Shown: in pieces, positions 32,737 to 41,641 of the stretch
Layout of the letters: each line of letters starts with the position of its first letter
Numbering within the stretch: position 1 is the first letter of the stretch
Assembly (NCBI GenBank): GCA_022776215.1
Contig: JALFIR010000007.1
Span: 1-44,657, forward strand
Source: Colivicinus sp022776215
GTDB taxonomy: Bacteria; Bacillota_I; Bacilli_A; Erysipelotrichales; Erysipelotrichaceae
DNA: 44,657 nucleotides
Direction of reading: 5' to 3'
The notes under the pieces: generated by a model
What the model saw: only the letters and a program-made list of their open reading frames with translations
What the model was told of the DNA's origin: nothing
Databases searched by the model: none
Position numbers and translations under genes: made by a program

Positions 32737-33548
32737 TGGCTACTCTTTTTTTGGTTGCGACTCCTATCGGTAATCTTAACGAAGTATCTAATAGATGTTT
32801 AGAAACTTTAAGAAGTGTTAAGGTTATCGCTTGTGAGGATACAAGAAATACTAGAAAGTTACTAAGCCACTATGATATTCATACACCTTTGATTAGTTAT
32901 CATAACTATAATGAGGAACTTGCGGCTGGCGGTATTATTGAGTATCTAGAAAAGGGTGAGGATGTTGCGTTGGTTTCTGATGCAGGTTATCCTTTGATAT
33001 CTGATCCTGGTTATGTTTTGGTTAATCAGGTGATTGAAAGAGGCTTTAATATTAATACGGTAAGTGGTCCTAATGCCTGTTTAAATGCTTTGGTGGCTTC
33101 TGGTTTGTCGGTTAATCATTATATGTTCTATGGCTTCTTAAATTCTAAGTTTAGTAGTGCTAGAAAGGAATTAGAAGGTTTAAAGGACTTCCCATATACT
33201 ATTGTTTTCTATGAGGCTCCTCATCGCATTAAGAAGACGGTGGAGCTTGTTTATGAGGTCTTTGGTGATCGAAGGGCTGTTATTGCAAGGGAACTTACAA
33301 AGATTCATGAAGAATATATTAGGGGCAACTTGAGTGAGCTTGTGAATATTGGCGATCTTAGGGGTGAGATTGTATTTTTAGTCGAAGGAAAGAAACAAGA
33401 GGAAGTACATATTGGGCTTGAAACCTTAAAGGTGGAGGTTCAAAACTTAGTTGATAATGGTTTAAAGACTAAGGCTGCGATTAGTGAGGTTGCCAGCAAG
33501 TATAAGGTTTCTAAGAACGAACTTTATGACTATTATCATAAGTCTTAG
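32736..33548 (+). CDS. rsmI: 16S rRNA 2'-O-ribose methyltransferase RsmI
   Basis: RsmI methylates the ribose of C1402 in 16S rRNA. The 270-residue protein has the tetrapyrrole-methylase fold with LFLVATPIGNL at the start, then VIACEDTRNTRKLLSHY, VSDAGYPLISDPGY and VSGPNACLNALVASGL, all diagnostic. ATG overlaps the ricT stop by one base. Confidence 0.96.
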   Translation: MATLFLVATPIGNLNEVSNRCLETLRSVKVIACEDTRNTRKLLSHYDIHTPLISYHNYNEELAAGGIIEYLEKGEDVALVSDAGYPLISDPGYVLVNQVIERGFNINTVSGPNACLNALVASGLSVNHYMFYGFLNSKFSSARKELEGLKDFPYTIVFYEAPHRIKKTVELVYEVFGDRRAVIARELTKIHEEYIRGNLSELVNIGDLRGEIVFLVEGKKQEEVHIGLETLKVEVQNLVDNGLKTKAAISEVASKYKVSKNELYDYYHKS

Positions 33549-33551
33549 GCT

Positions 33552-33557
33552 TATAAT
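33552..33557 (+). promoter_or_regulatory. -10 box of an apparently leaderless transcript (ABC exporter)
   Basis: TATAAT ends 6 nt before the ATG at 33564, with no SD. It lies directly after the rsmI stop. Confidence 0.55.
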
Positions 33558-33563
33558 TGTTTC

Positions 33564-35291
33564 ATGAATAGATTTAAATTACTTATTAAGGATTATAAAA
33601 AGGAGTCTATTTTGGCTCCTTTATTTAAATTATTAGAGTCTTTATTTGACTTGTTTGTACCACTAGTTATTGCAGGTATTATCAATAAAGGTATCAACAA
33701 TAATGATTTTCATTATGTACTTAAGATGTTTATGCTTCTTATCCTTTTAGTTATTATAGGTTTAGCTTGTAGTATTGTGGCTCAATATTTTGCGGCTAAG
33801 GCATCAGTTGGTTTTACTACTAAATTAAGACAAATGTTGTTTGAGCATATCCAAAGCTTTTCTTATCAAAATTTAGATGAGATAGGACAGGATACTTTAA
33901 TCACACGATTAACATCAGATACTAATCAGATTCAAAATGGTTTAAATCTGGCTCTTCGTTTACTTTTAAGAAGTCCTTTTATTGTCTTTGGGGCAATGGT
34001 GATGGCTTTTACTATTAATGTCAAGTGTGCTCTTATTTTTGCGGTGGTTATTCCTTTATTATGTCTTGTAGTCTTTTTAATCATGATTAAAAGTATTCCC
34101 TTATTTAAGGAAGTACAGGTTGCTTTAGATGGATTATTGAGTAAGACGCGTGAGAACTTAAGTGGTATTCGTGTTATTAGGGCTTTTAGGATTGAGGATA
34201 AAGAGTTTAATGAATTTAAAGATAAGAATGATTTGTTGACTAGAAGGAATCAAAGAGTTGGTTTCTTGAGTGCTTTGACTAATCCTTTGACTTATATCTT
34301 GATTAATATGGCTACTGTTGTGCTTATTTATACAGGAACTATTGAAGTTAGAATGTATGGATTAGCTCAGGGTGATGTGGTGGCTTTATATAACTATATG
34401 GCTCAGATTGTGGTTGAGCTTGTTAAGATGGCTAATTTGATTATTACTATTGATAAGTCGTTAGCTTGTTTCTCAAGGGTGGAGAAGATTCTGGACATCG
34501 AACCTGATATGAAGTATGTTGATGGTATAAGCAGTAAGGTTAATAATCATATTTTAACGTTTGATAATGTAAGTTTTAAATATCCTAATAGTAAGGAAGC
34601 ATGTTTAGAGAATATTAGTTTTTCAATTAATAAGGGAGAAACCCTAGGTATTATTGGTCCTACAGGATGTGGTAAGACAAGCCTTGTGAATTTGATATAT
34701 AGGGCCTATGATCCAAGTGTTGGTGCTGTATATTTGGATGGCGTAGATATTAAAAGTTATAGTAAGGATGAGCTTGTAAATAAAGTTAGTGTTGTTCCTC
34801 AAAAGGCTACCTTATTTAAAGAAAGTATTAAAGATAATTTAAGGATGGCTGATCCTAATGTAAGTGAAGAGAAGATGTGGGAGGCTTTAGATATTGCCCA
34901 GGCTAAGGAGATTGTCTTGAATAAAGAAGGACAGCTAGATCATATGGTTGAACAGGGTGGCAAGAACTTATCTGGTGGTCAAAGACAAAGATTGTCTATT
35001 GCCAGGGCCTTGTGTAAGGATTTTGATATTTTGATTCTTGATGATTCTTTTAGTGCTTTAGATTATCAAACTGAGGCTAAGTTAAGAATGGCTTTAAATA
35101 CTTTGAATAAGACGATTGTTAATGTGTCGCAACGTGCTTCTTCTATTAAGAATGCTGATAAGATTTTGGTGTTAGATGATGGTAAGTTAGTTGGCTTTGG
35201 CAGTCACGATGATTTAATGAAGTCTTGTGAACTTTATAAGGAAATCTATTATTCACAATATCCTTTTGAAAAGGAGGCTGATCATGAATAA
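33564..35291 (+). CDS. Heterodimeric ABC exporter subunit A (degenerate Walker B)
   Basis: The 575-residue fusion has six membrane helices then an ATPase domain. Walker A is GPTGCGKTS and the signature is canonical, LSGGQRQR, but the Walker B ending reads ILILDDSFSALD, with Asp in place of the catalytic Glu. Such subunits pair with a partner carrying the complementary sites, as in BmrC/BmrD-type multidrug exporters. The partner gene overlaps its end by 8 nt. The cargo is unknown; drug or lipid export is the family norm. Confidence 0.92.
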   Translation: MNRFKLLIKDYKKESILAPLFKLLESLFDLFVPLVIAGIINKGINNNDFHYVLKMFMLLILLVIIGLACSIVAQYFAAKASVGFTTKLRQMLFEHIQSFSYQNLDEIGQDTLITRLTSDTNQIQNGLNLALRLLLRSPFIVFGAMVMAFTINVKCALIFAVVIPLLCLVVFLIMIKSIPLFKEVQVALDGLLSKTRENLSGIRVIRAFRIEDKEFNEFKDKNDLLTRRNQRVGFLSALTNPLTYILINMATVVLIYTGTIEVRMYGLAQGDVVALYNYMAQIVVELVKMANLIITIDKSLACFSRVEKILDIEPDMKYVDGISSKVNNHILTFDNVSFKYPNSKEACLENISFSINKGETLGIIGPTGCGKTSLVNLIYRAYDPSVGAVYLDGVDIKSYSKDELVNKVSVVPQKATLFKESIKDNLRMADPNVSEEKMWEALDIAQAKEIVLNKEGQLDHMVEQGGKNLSGGQRQRLSIARALCKDFDILILDDSFSALDYQTEAKLRMALNTLNKTIVNVSQRASSIKNADKILVLDDGKLVGFGSHDDLMKSCELYKEIYYSQYPFEKEADHE

Positions 35292-37005
35292 GAAAAGTAC
35301 TTTAAGTAAATTATTAAAAGAGTTAGGCAAGTATCGCTTATTACTACTATTGAGTATTATCTTGTCTTGTTTAACTGTTGTCTTAACTTTATATATTCCA
35401 ATTTTATTTGGAGCCACTATTGATTATATTGTGGATGATGGTTTGTCTATTGGCTATATTGTTGGGTGTTTAAAGTATATTGTCTTGCTTATTTGTGTTA
35501 ATAGTTTCTTAACTTGGTTTATGAATATTATTAATAATAATATTACTTTTAATGTGGTTAAGAACATTCGTAATAAGGCTATGAATAAGTTATCAAGACT
35601 ACCACTTAGTTATGTTGATAAACAAAGTAGTGGTGATATTGTACAAAGGATGATTGGTGATGTTGATCAGGTGGCTGATGGTTTATTGTTGGGCTTGACT
35701 CAATTGTTTTCGGGTATTGTGACTATTGTGATTACTTTGGTTTTTATGTTTCAAAAGTCCTTGCCGATTACATTGTTGGTTATTATCTTGACACCTTTAA
35801 GTTTTATTGTTGCTAAATTTATTGCCTCTAGGTCTTATCTATTGTTTGGAAAGCAGAATAAGACAAGGGGACAGGAGAGCGCTTATATTGATGAGATGAT
35901 TACCAATTTGAGGTTGGTTAAGGTCTTTGGTTATGAGGATAGAGCTACTAGTAGGTTTAAAAAGATTAATGATGAGCTTGGTGATTATGCGACTAAGGCT
36001 ACTTTCTATTCTTCTTTGACTAATCCATGTACTAGGGCTGTTAATTCTTTGATTTATGCACTGGTGGCTTTACTTGGTGCTTATTTAATTTTGAATGGTC
36101 ATTTGACAGTTGGAGGTTTAACAGTGTTGTTGGCTTATGCAAACCAATATATGAAGCCTTTTAATGATATTAGTAGTGTATTGACTGAATTGTCTAATGC
36201 CTTAGTTTGTGCTGATCGTATTTTTGATTTGATTGATCAAGAGAGTGAGAGTGTGGAAACAGAGATATTGCCTTCAGCAAAGGGTGATGTATGTATTGAT
36301 AATATTTCTTTTAGATATGTAGAAGATAAGCCTTTGATTGATGGTTTCTCTTTGGATGTAAAGAGTGGTCAAAATATCGCGATTGTTGGTCCTACGGGTT
36401 GTGGTAAGACGACGTTTATCAATTTGCTTATGCGTTTTTATGATGTTGATAAGGGCTCAATAAGTGTAGATGGCGTTGATATCAAGAGTGTAGATAGGCA
36501 TAGTTTAAGAAGTAATTATGGCATGGTCTTACAAGACTCTTGGATAAAAAAAGCAAGTGTTAAAGAGAATATTATCTTGGGTAAGCCTGATGCCAGTGAA
36601 GAAGAAATTATTGAGGCTAGTAAGAAGGCTCATTCTTATGAGTTTATTAAAAGGTTGCCTAATGGTTTTGATACAGTGATTTCTGATGATGATTTGTCAG
36701 TTGGTCAGAAGCAACTTTTATGTATTACAAGGGTGATGTTGGCTTTGCCACCAATGTTGATTCTTGATGAGGCTACTTCTTCTATTGATACTTTTACAGA
36801 AGGGCAGATTCAGTCAGCTTTTGATTCTTTGATGGAGGGTAGAACTTCGTTTGTGGTGGCTCATAGGTTGAGTACTATTTATAATGCGGATGTGATTTTG
36901 GTGATGAATGATGGGCATATAATTGAAAAAGGAAATCATGGTGAGTTGATGAAAAAGAATGGTTTTTATACAAAACTTTATAATGCTCAATTTGTAAAGA
37001 GCTAA
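35284..37005 (+). CDS. Heterodimeric ABC exporter subunit B (degenerate signature)
   Basis: The 573-residue exporter half has intact Walker A GPTGCGKTT and Walker B MLILDEATSSID with catalytic Glu, but its signature is LSVGQKQLL instead of LSGGQ. With subunit A this gives one competent ATP site (B Walker motifs with A signature) and one non-hydrolysing site. The start at 35284 is fixed by AAAGGAGG (35270-35277) 6 nt upstream. Confidence 0.93.
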   Translation: MNKKSTLSKLLKELGKYRLLLLLSIILSCLTVVLTLYIPILFGATIDYIVDDGLSIGYIVGCLKYIVLLICVNSFLTWFMNIINNNITFNVVKNIRNKAMNKLSRLPLSYVDKQSSGDIVQRMIGDVDQVADGLLLGLTQLFSGIVTIVITLVFMFQKSLPITLLVIILTPLSFIVAKFIASRSYLLFGKQNKTRGQESAYIDEMITNLRLVKVFGYEDRATSRFKKINDELGDYATKATFYSSLTNPCTRAVNSLIYALVALLGAYLILNGHLTVGGLTVLLAYANQYMKPFNDISSVLTELSNALVCADRIFDLIDQESESVETEILPSAKGDVCIDNISFRYVEDKPLIDGFSLDVKSGQNIAIVGPTGCGKTTFINLLMRFYDVDKGSISVDGVDIKSVDRHSLRSNYGMVLQDSWIKKASVKENIILGKPDASEEEIIEASKKAHSYEFIKRLPNGFDTVISDDDLSVGQKQLLCITRVMLALPPMLILDEATSSIDTFTEGQIQSAFDSLMEGRTSFVVAHRLSTIYNADVILVMNDGHIIEKGNHGELMKKNGFYTKLYNAQFVKS

Positions 37006-37020
37006 GGGAGGATATTAAAT

Positions 37021-38457
37021 ATGGCTTGTACAACAATTCTTGTGGGTAAGAAGGCGTCATATGATGGTTCAACTATTATTGCGCGTAATGATGATTCTGG
37101 GCAGGGTATGTATACCGCAAAGAAGTATCAAATAATTAATCCAAATGAGCAACCAAGAAAATATACAACGGTTATTTCTCATTTGACTATGGATTTACCA
37201 GATAATCCCTTAAGATATAGTGCTACGCCTAATGTAGATAGAAAAGATGGCATTTGGTGTGCTTCTGGTATTAATGAATTAGAGGTTGGTATGTCGGCTA
37301 CTGAGACAATTACCTCTAATCCTAGGGTACTTGGTGCTGATCCTTTGGTTAAGTATGATGAGAAGACTAATACTCCTGGTGGTATTGGTGAAGAGGATAT
37401 TGTTCATATTGTCTTGCCTTATATTCATAGTGCTAGAGAAGGTGTTACTTATTTAGGCAGTTTATTAGAGAAGTATGGTACTTATGAGTCTAATGGTATT
37501 GCCTTCTGTGATAAAGATGAAGTTTGGTATTTGGAGACTATTGGTGGTCATCATTTTATTGCTAAAAGAGTTGAGGATGATGAGTATGTAGTGTTGCCTA
37601 ATCAATTGAATATTGATTATTTTGATTTTGATGATGCGTTTGGTAAACAAGAGAAGCATATTTGTTCAAATGATTTAAGAGAATTTATTGAAGAAAATCA
37701 TTTGAACTTAGGCTTTGGTGCTAAGTTTGATGTTAGGGCAGCCTTTGGCAGTCATAGTGATGCGGATCATGTCTATAACACTCCTCGTGCTTGGTATATG
37801 TTAAGATATTTTAATCCTAATACTTTTGATTATAAGAATATTGGTCCTGAGTGTGATAATTTGCCTTTTTCTATAAAGCCTGAAAGAAAGATTACGATTG
37901 AAGATGTTAAGTATATTTTGAGTAGTCATTATCAAGGTACTGAGTATGATCCTTATGTTAAGGGTGAGAAGTCTAATTTGTATCGTAGTATTGGGGTTAA
38001 TCGTACTGATGATTTAGAGATTTTGCAGATGCGTTCTTATGGCAAACCACTTGAGTATCAGGCTTTTGCGTCTAATGTTTATAATGTGGCTATTCCACAA
38101 TATACTTGTGTTAATAAGGCTCCTGAGTATTTAAGTTGTACTACCACAAGTGTGAATACTAATAGTTTCTATTGGACTAGTAGACTTATTAGTGCTTTGG
38201 GTGATAGTGATTTCTATGGTAATGTAGGTCATATTGAAAGATATCAACTACAGGGTGCTGCTTTGGCTAATAAACTAATTAAGGAATTTGATAAGGCTTT
38301 AGAAGGCTTAGAGGGTGAAGAATTATTTAAGGCAGCAGAGCATGCAAATCAAGTTATTTGTGATGAGTTTGAGAAGTTGAGTACTGATGTCTTGGGTAAG
38401 GTGTTGAAGGTATCTACTAATAGAATGAAGAATGCTTATCAAAGAAATGATAACTAG
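37021..38457 (+). CDS. C69-family dipeptidase (PepD-like)
   Basis: The 478-residue N-terminal-nucleophile hydrolase starts MACTTILVGKKASYDGSTII, where the cysteine at position 3 is the nucleophile of C69 peptidases, followed by the conserved ARNDD. Further family segments are WCASGINELEVGMSATETI and DKDEVWYLETIGGHHF. It cleaves dipeptides of broad specificity in the cytoplasm. SD AAGGGAGG lies 9 nt before the ATG. It is the last gene with host-like codon use before the accessory array. Confidence 0.93.
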   Translation: MACTTILVGKKASYDGSTIIARNDDSGQGMYTAKKYQIINPNEQPRKYTTVISHLTMDLPDNPLRYSATPNVDRKDGIWCASGINELEVGMSATETITSNPRVLGADPLVKYDEKTNTPGGIGEEDIVHIVLPYIHSAREGVTYLGSLLEKYGTYESNGIAFCDKDEVWYLETIGGHHFIAKRVEDDEYVVLPNQLNIDYFDFDDAFGKQEKHICSNDLREFIEENHLNLGFGAKFDVRAAFGSHSDADHVYNTPRAWYMLRYFNPNTFDYKNIGPECDNLPFSIKPERKITIEDVKYILSSHYQGTEYDPYVKGEKSNLYRSIGVNRTDDLEILQMRSYGKPLEYQAFASNVYNVAIPQYTCVNKAPEYLSCTTTSVNTNSFYWTSRLISALGDSDFYGNVGHIERYQLQGAALANKLIKEFDKALEGLEGEELFKAAEHANQVICDEFEKLSTDVLGKVLKVSTNRMKNAYQRNDN

Positions 38458-38462
38458 ATAAT

Positions 38463-38485
38463 GCTGATAAATCGGAATTTGACGA
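38463..38485 (+). repeat. Leader remnant of the recurring intergenic module
   Basis: GATAAATCGGAATTTGACGA with a following GG matches TATAAATCGGAATTTAGCGAGG at 42511-42532, in both cases shortly upstream of a gene start. It supplies a weak GACGAGG ribosome site. Confidence 0.6.
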
Positions 38486-38498
38486 GGATGGTGATTGC

Positions 38499-39536
38499 AT
38501 GGAGTTTCCATTAACACTTTATTATGATACTGAAATGATAGATATAGAAGTCAAAGATTCTTCTCGTGGTGATAGTGACTTCAGAAAAGCATACATTGTA
38601 AATGATGGTGAGTCTAAGATTGTTATTAAGTATTTTTCTAATTCCTTTAGTAATCAAAATAGAATTTTGGGTTGGTTTCGGCTAATGGAAGAATATCGCA
38701 AAATTGGTTTATATTGTCCAAATATTATTCCTAATCGTTATGGAGAACTGCTTTATAAGCATACGATAGATGGTAGGGATTACTATATTTACGCCGAAGA
38801 GTTTGCTGCTTTTAACACAGCCGCGCAACTAGATGTAGAGAAAAAACAATATATGCCAGATGTATTACGCGCTTTGGGAACGATTGCATCGAAACGATTA
38901 GATTTTTTGGACTTTCCATCTGCTTACTGTCTATTGGAACCTTTTACAAATGTAGATACAACAGATGATGTGACCGAATGTGCTTTACTTTTTATGGAGT
39001 ACATTAAAAATAATTTGCCGCAGCATTTACCTCGAGCAAAAAAAATACTAGATTTATTCTATAAAAATCAAAAGGAATGTAGAAAGTTTTATCATTCTTT
39101 ACCTACTTCATGCTTTCAAGCCGATTTAAACAACAGTAATATTCTTCTTGATAATAATCTCAAATTTGTTGGCTTATTTGATTTTAATTTATGTGGCAAG
39201 GAAAAGATTATTAACTACGCAATGAGAGAAGCTCTTTGGGCAACTTATCAAAGTTGTTTAGTAGACAAAGACAATAACTATATTTTCTATTTTGATAAAA
39301 AGATTGATGACATACGAATGACTTCTTTCCTTGAGAATATGTCATATATTCAAGAAACATATTCATTTAATGATGAAGAGAAGAAGGCATTTCCTATTTT
39401 ACTTCGTTACATCAATACATTTTGGTGGTATTCATTGTCAGAACTTGAAGCTTTCAGCAATGATAATAGTAAAATAGAAAAAATGCTCGATTGGTTTGAA
39501 TATCAAATGACACGTGATGATTTAAGGTTAAAATAA
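38499..39536 (+). CDS. Aminoglycoside-phosphotransferase-fold protein
   Basis: The 345-residue protein has the APH/choline-kinase fold pattern: a catalytic-loop-like segment CFQADLNNSNILLDNN and a metal-binding-like GLFDFNLCGKE. The usual catalytic motif HGDxxxxN appears as QADLNNSN, so the His is replaced by Gln while Asp and Asn remain. N-terminal ATP-lobe features (SKIVIKYF) are visible. The substrate is unknown; resistance should not be assumed. It differs from the preceding genes in codon use and heads the accessory array. Confidence 0.7.
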   Translation: MEFPLTLYYDTEMIDIEVKDSSRGDSDFRKAYIVNDGESKIVIKYFSNSFSNQNRILGWFRLMEEYRKIGLYCPNIIPNRYGELLYKHTIDGRDYYIYAEEFAAFNTAAQLDVEKKQYMPDVLRALGTIASKRLDFLDFPSAYCLLEPFTNVDTTDDVTECALLFMEYIKNNLPQHLPRAKKILDLFYKNQKECRKFYHSLPTSCFQADLNNSNILLDNNLKFVGLFDFNLCGKEKIINYAMREALWATYQSCLVDKDNNYIFYFDKKIDDIRMTSFLENMSYIQETYSFNDEEKKAFPILLRYINTFWWYSLSELEAFSNDNSKIEKMLDWFEYQMTRDDLRLK

Positions 39537-39547
39537 AAATATAAAAT

Positions 39548-39577
39548 ACAAATTCAAGTTTATAGTAATAAATTTGT
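39548..39577 (+). repeat. Gene-end motif of the accessory array, copy after the APH-fold gene
   Basis: ACAAATTCAAGTTTATAGTAA lies 12 nt after the stop and matches the motifs after the reductase (42322) and GNAT (43027) genes. ACAAATT and AATTTGT form a 7-bp inverted repeat around it. Confidence 0.5.
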
Positions 39578-39608
39578 CTAGCTAGTATATTTTACATTGG
39601 AGCTATAT

Positions 39609-40067
39609 ATGGTGAAAGATTATATCAAATGGATTAGAAGTAAGGTGGGCCAAGAAAAAGTTATTCTTGTTTTTACTGGCGGATGCGTGTTTGATGAACG
39701 CGGACGAGTGCTTTTGCAAAAACGTGGTGACAGCGGAAACTGGGGATTTCCAGGTGGAGCAATTGAATTGGGTGAGACACCAGAAAATGCTGCCATACGT
39801 GAATTGAAAGAAGAAACGGGTTTAGATGTTGTTGTTAACTCGCTCATTGGAATTTATACGGATAGTGATATGAGATATCCAAACGGGGATCAAGCACACA
39901 GCATTTGTATTGTATATGAACTTAAAAAAATTGGTGGCAAATTGAAATGCGATAGTTTGGAAACTTTAGAGCTAAAATATTTTGGCATAGATGAATTGCC
40001 AGTAATGTTTTGTAAACAGCACGAGGAAATAAAAGTGGATTTGATAAATAAATATGGAAGAGAATAA
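39609..40067 (+). CDS. NUDIX hydrolase
   Basis: The 152-residue hydrolase has a canonical Nudix box GGAIELGETPENAAIRELKE followed by ETG, preceded by QKRGDSGNWGFPG, a substrate-binding strand common in MutT/YtkD-like enzymes. The substrate, a nucleoside diphosphate-X compound, cannot be specified. I start at ATG 39609 with GGAG (39599-39602) 6 nt upstream rather than at the TTG overlapping that SD. Confidence 0.87.
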   Translation: MVKDYIKWIRSKVGQEKVILVFTGGCVFDERGRVLLQKRGDSGNWGFPGGAIELGETPENAAIRELKEETGLDVVVNSLIGIYTDSDMRYPNGDQAHSICIVYELKKIGGKLKCDSLETLELKYFGIDELPVMFCKQHEEIKVDLINKYGRE

Positions 40068-40087
40068 CCTATTGCTTAGTGTTTGAA

Positions 40088-40106
40088 GTTCAACAAATTA
40101 CAATTT
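40088..40106 (+). repeat. Gene-end motif of the accessory array, copy after the NUDIX gene
   Basis: TTCAACAAATTACAATTTA after the NUDIX stop matches ACAAATTACAATTTA after the lipoprotein gene (41318-41332). Confidence 0.45.
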
Positions 40107-40121
40107 AAAAGGTAGATTATA

Positions 40122-41302
40122 ATGAAGAAAAATTTTTTTTGATTTTAATGTTATCGTTATTTTTGATGACGGGGTGTTCTAAGGAAACTAAGTTTAAAAG
40201 TGTTGATAGAACAACTACTGGGTTTCATAAGGTAAATGTAGCAGAAAAAATTGATGATGGAGTACTATATTTTAAAGGTGATAAAATTCTTTATGATAAG
40301 GATGGTACTGTTATTAAGATTGCCGATAAGGTTAGTTCTTTGTGGAGAGAAAATGATGATATTTACTATGATAGTAATGATGTGTTATATTCGTTTAATT
40401 TTGAAACTCAAAAAACAAATAAGCTTGTGGATAAACCACATAGAATATTAGGAAAATATAACGGAAATATTATAACTTATTATGGTAGGACTATCTATTC
40501 GATAAATGGTACAGAAAAAACAAAATTATTTAAAGACGGATATTATTTAAATAAAGCGGTACTTTATAAAAATAAGGTATATGGAATACCCGCTAGTAAT
40601 GTTTATGAATATAACCTAGACACTTTAAAAGTAAAAAAAATAACTAAAAATCCATATCATTCAGACTTTGAAGTAATAAATGGTCAATTATATATAATAA
40701 CAGAAGAAAAGAAAAAAGAAAGAATAAACTATACTTATTCTAAATTAACAGATGATGGTTTAGAAAAATTATTTGATATTAAAAATATAACATGGGTATC
40801 AGATGAAAAGACGGTTAAAGATGGAATGTTTCTGGCAACTTCTAAAAGTTATAGTGATTCTGTGAAAGGCAATCAATTACTATATGTTAAAGATGGTAGG
40901 AAGATAGTTGTAGATAAAAACTACAGTTATGATATAGTTGGTATTATTAATAATAAGTTATGCTATTATAAGAACAAATATAGTTATGGAACCGATGACG
41001 AAAATTTAAAAACTTTTTATCTATATGATGGAAAGAAGAGTATAAAGGTTTTTGATTTGGATTTAGGTTTTTTTGAAGATATTACAGGTTACGAATATGA
41101 TGGTGGGCTTGTAATCGAAGTTGCGTACGAATCTTCAACACAACTTTATAAATATGATGGTAAAGAGGTTTTAGTACTTGATACGCCAGAACATTTTTAT
41201 AGTATTATGGGCTTGGATATAATAGATAATAAAGCGTATATTAAATATAGTGAAGGGGAAGAATCAATGGTTGCTTTGGGAACTATTATTGATTTAGACT
41301 AG
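40122..41302 (+). CDS. Lipoprotein with beta-propeller-like repeats, frameshifted at a T8 tract
   Basis: ATG 40122 with SD AAAAGG starts M-K-K-N-F-F and then meets TGA because the following T tract (40133-40140) has 8 bases. With 9 T the frame continues L-I-L-M-L-S-L-F-L-M-T-G-C, a textbook lipoprotein signal with lipobox MTGC, and runs on to 41302. The mature part has repeated YYxxxxxLYxFN / IYSING / VYEYN strands, like a DUF5050-type beta-propeller; function unknown. Alternative weak starts are TTG 40139 and ATG 40148. The frameshift may be a phase switch, a true defect or a sequencing error. Confidence 0.7.
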
Positions 41303-41317
41303 AAAAATAAATATAAA

Positions 41318-41577
41318 CAAATTACAATTTATCGCGCTATTTTATAAAATATGATCCGTTAACTTTTTAATCATGGAAGAAAGATGACGGATTTTTTTGT
41401 GCTTTTTGACGTGCAAATGGTGGTTTACCCTGTTAAATAACATCATGTGTATTACTTCGTTATTTAACAGGGTAGATGTCAATAGCACATTGAATATAAG
41501 AATTTATTGGCAGGAAGTTTTAATCCGCTGATTAATCATATATACTTTATTCAGAAAGATAAATCGTTGTTTGGCGA
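41318..41577 (+). repeat. Recurring intergenic module, copy A
   Basis: This segment aligns with 42322-42518 over nearly all its length. It has the gene-end motif, a terminator hairpin (ATCCGT/ACGGAT, 41354-41392), CACATTGAATATAAGAATTT, CCGCTGATTA and TATATACTTTATTCAGAAA before the next gene. Copy A carries a block absent from copy B, with a perfect 15-bp inverted repeat ACCCTGTTAAATAAC (41427-41441 with 41459-41473). The gap 41303-41641 holds nothing else but the SD of the next gene. Confidence 0.8.
41354..41399 (+). terminator. Terminator hairpin in module copy A
   Basis: ATCCGT (41354-41359) pairs with ACGGAT (41387-41392), with CTTT/AAAG inside and a T7 tail. Confidence 0.75.
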
Positions 41578-41641
41578 TTTGGTAAATCCCAATAAATTAA
41601 TTTTATAGGGAACAGAAAATTTGAATTTGCGGAGGAGTATG

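Noticed and set aside
38499..39536. Calling the APH-fold protein an antibiotic-resistance gene
   Set aside because: The catalytic His is Gln and many APH-fold proteins act on small metabolites; the sequence does not show drug specificity.
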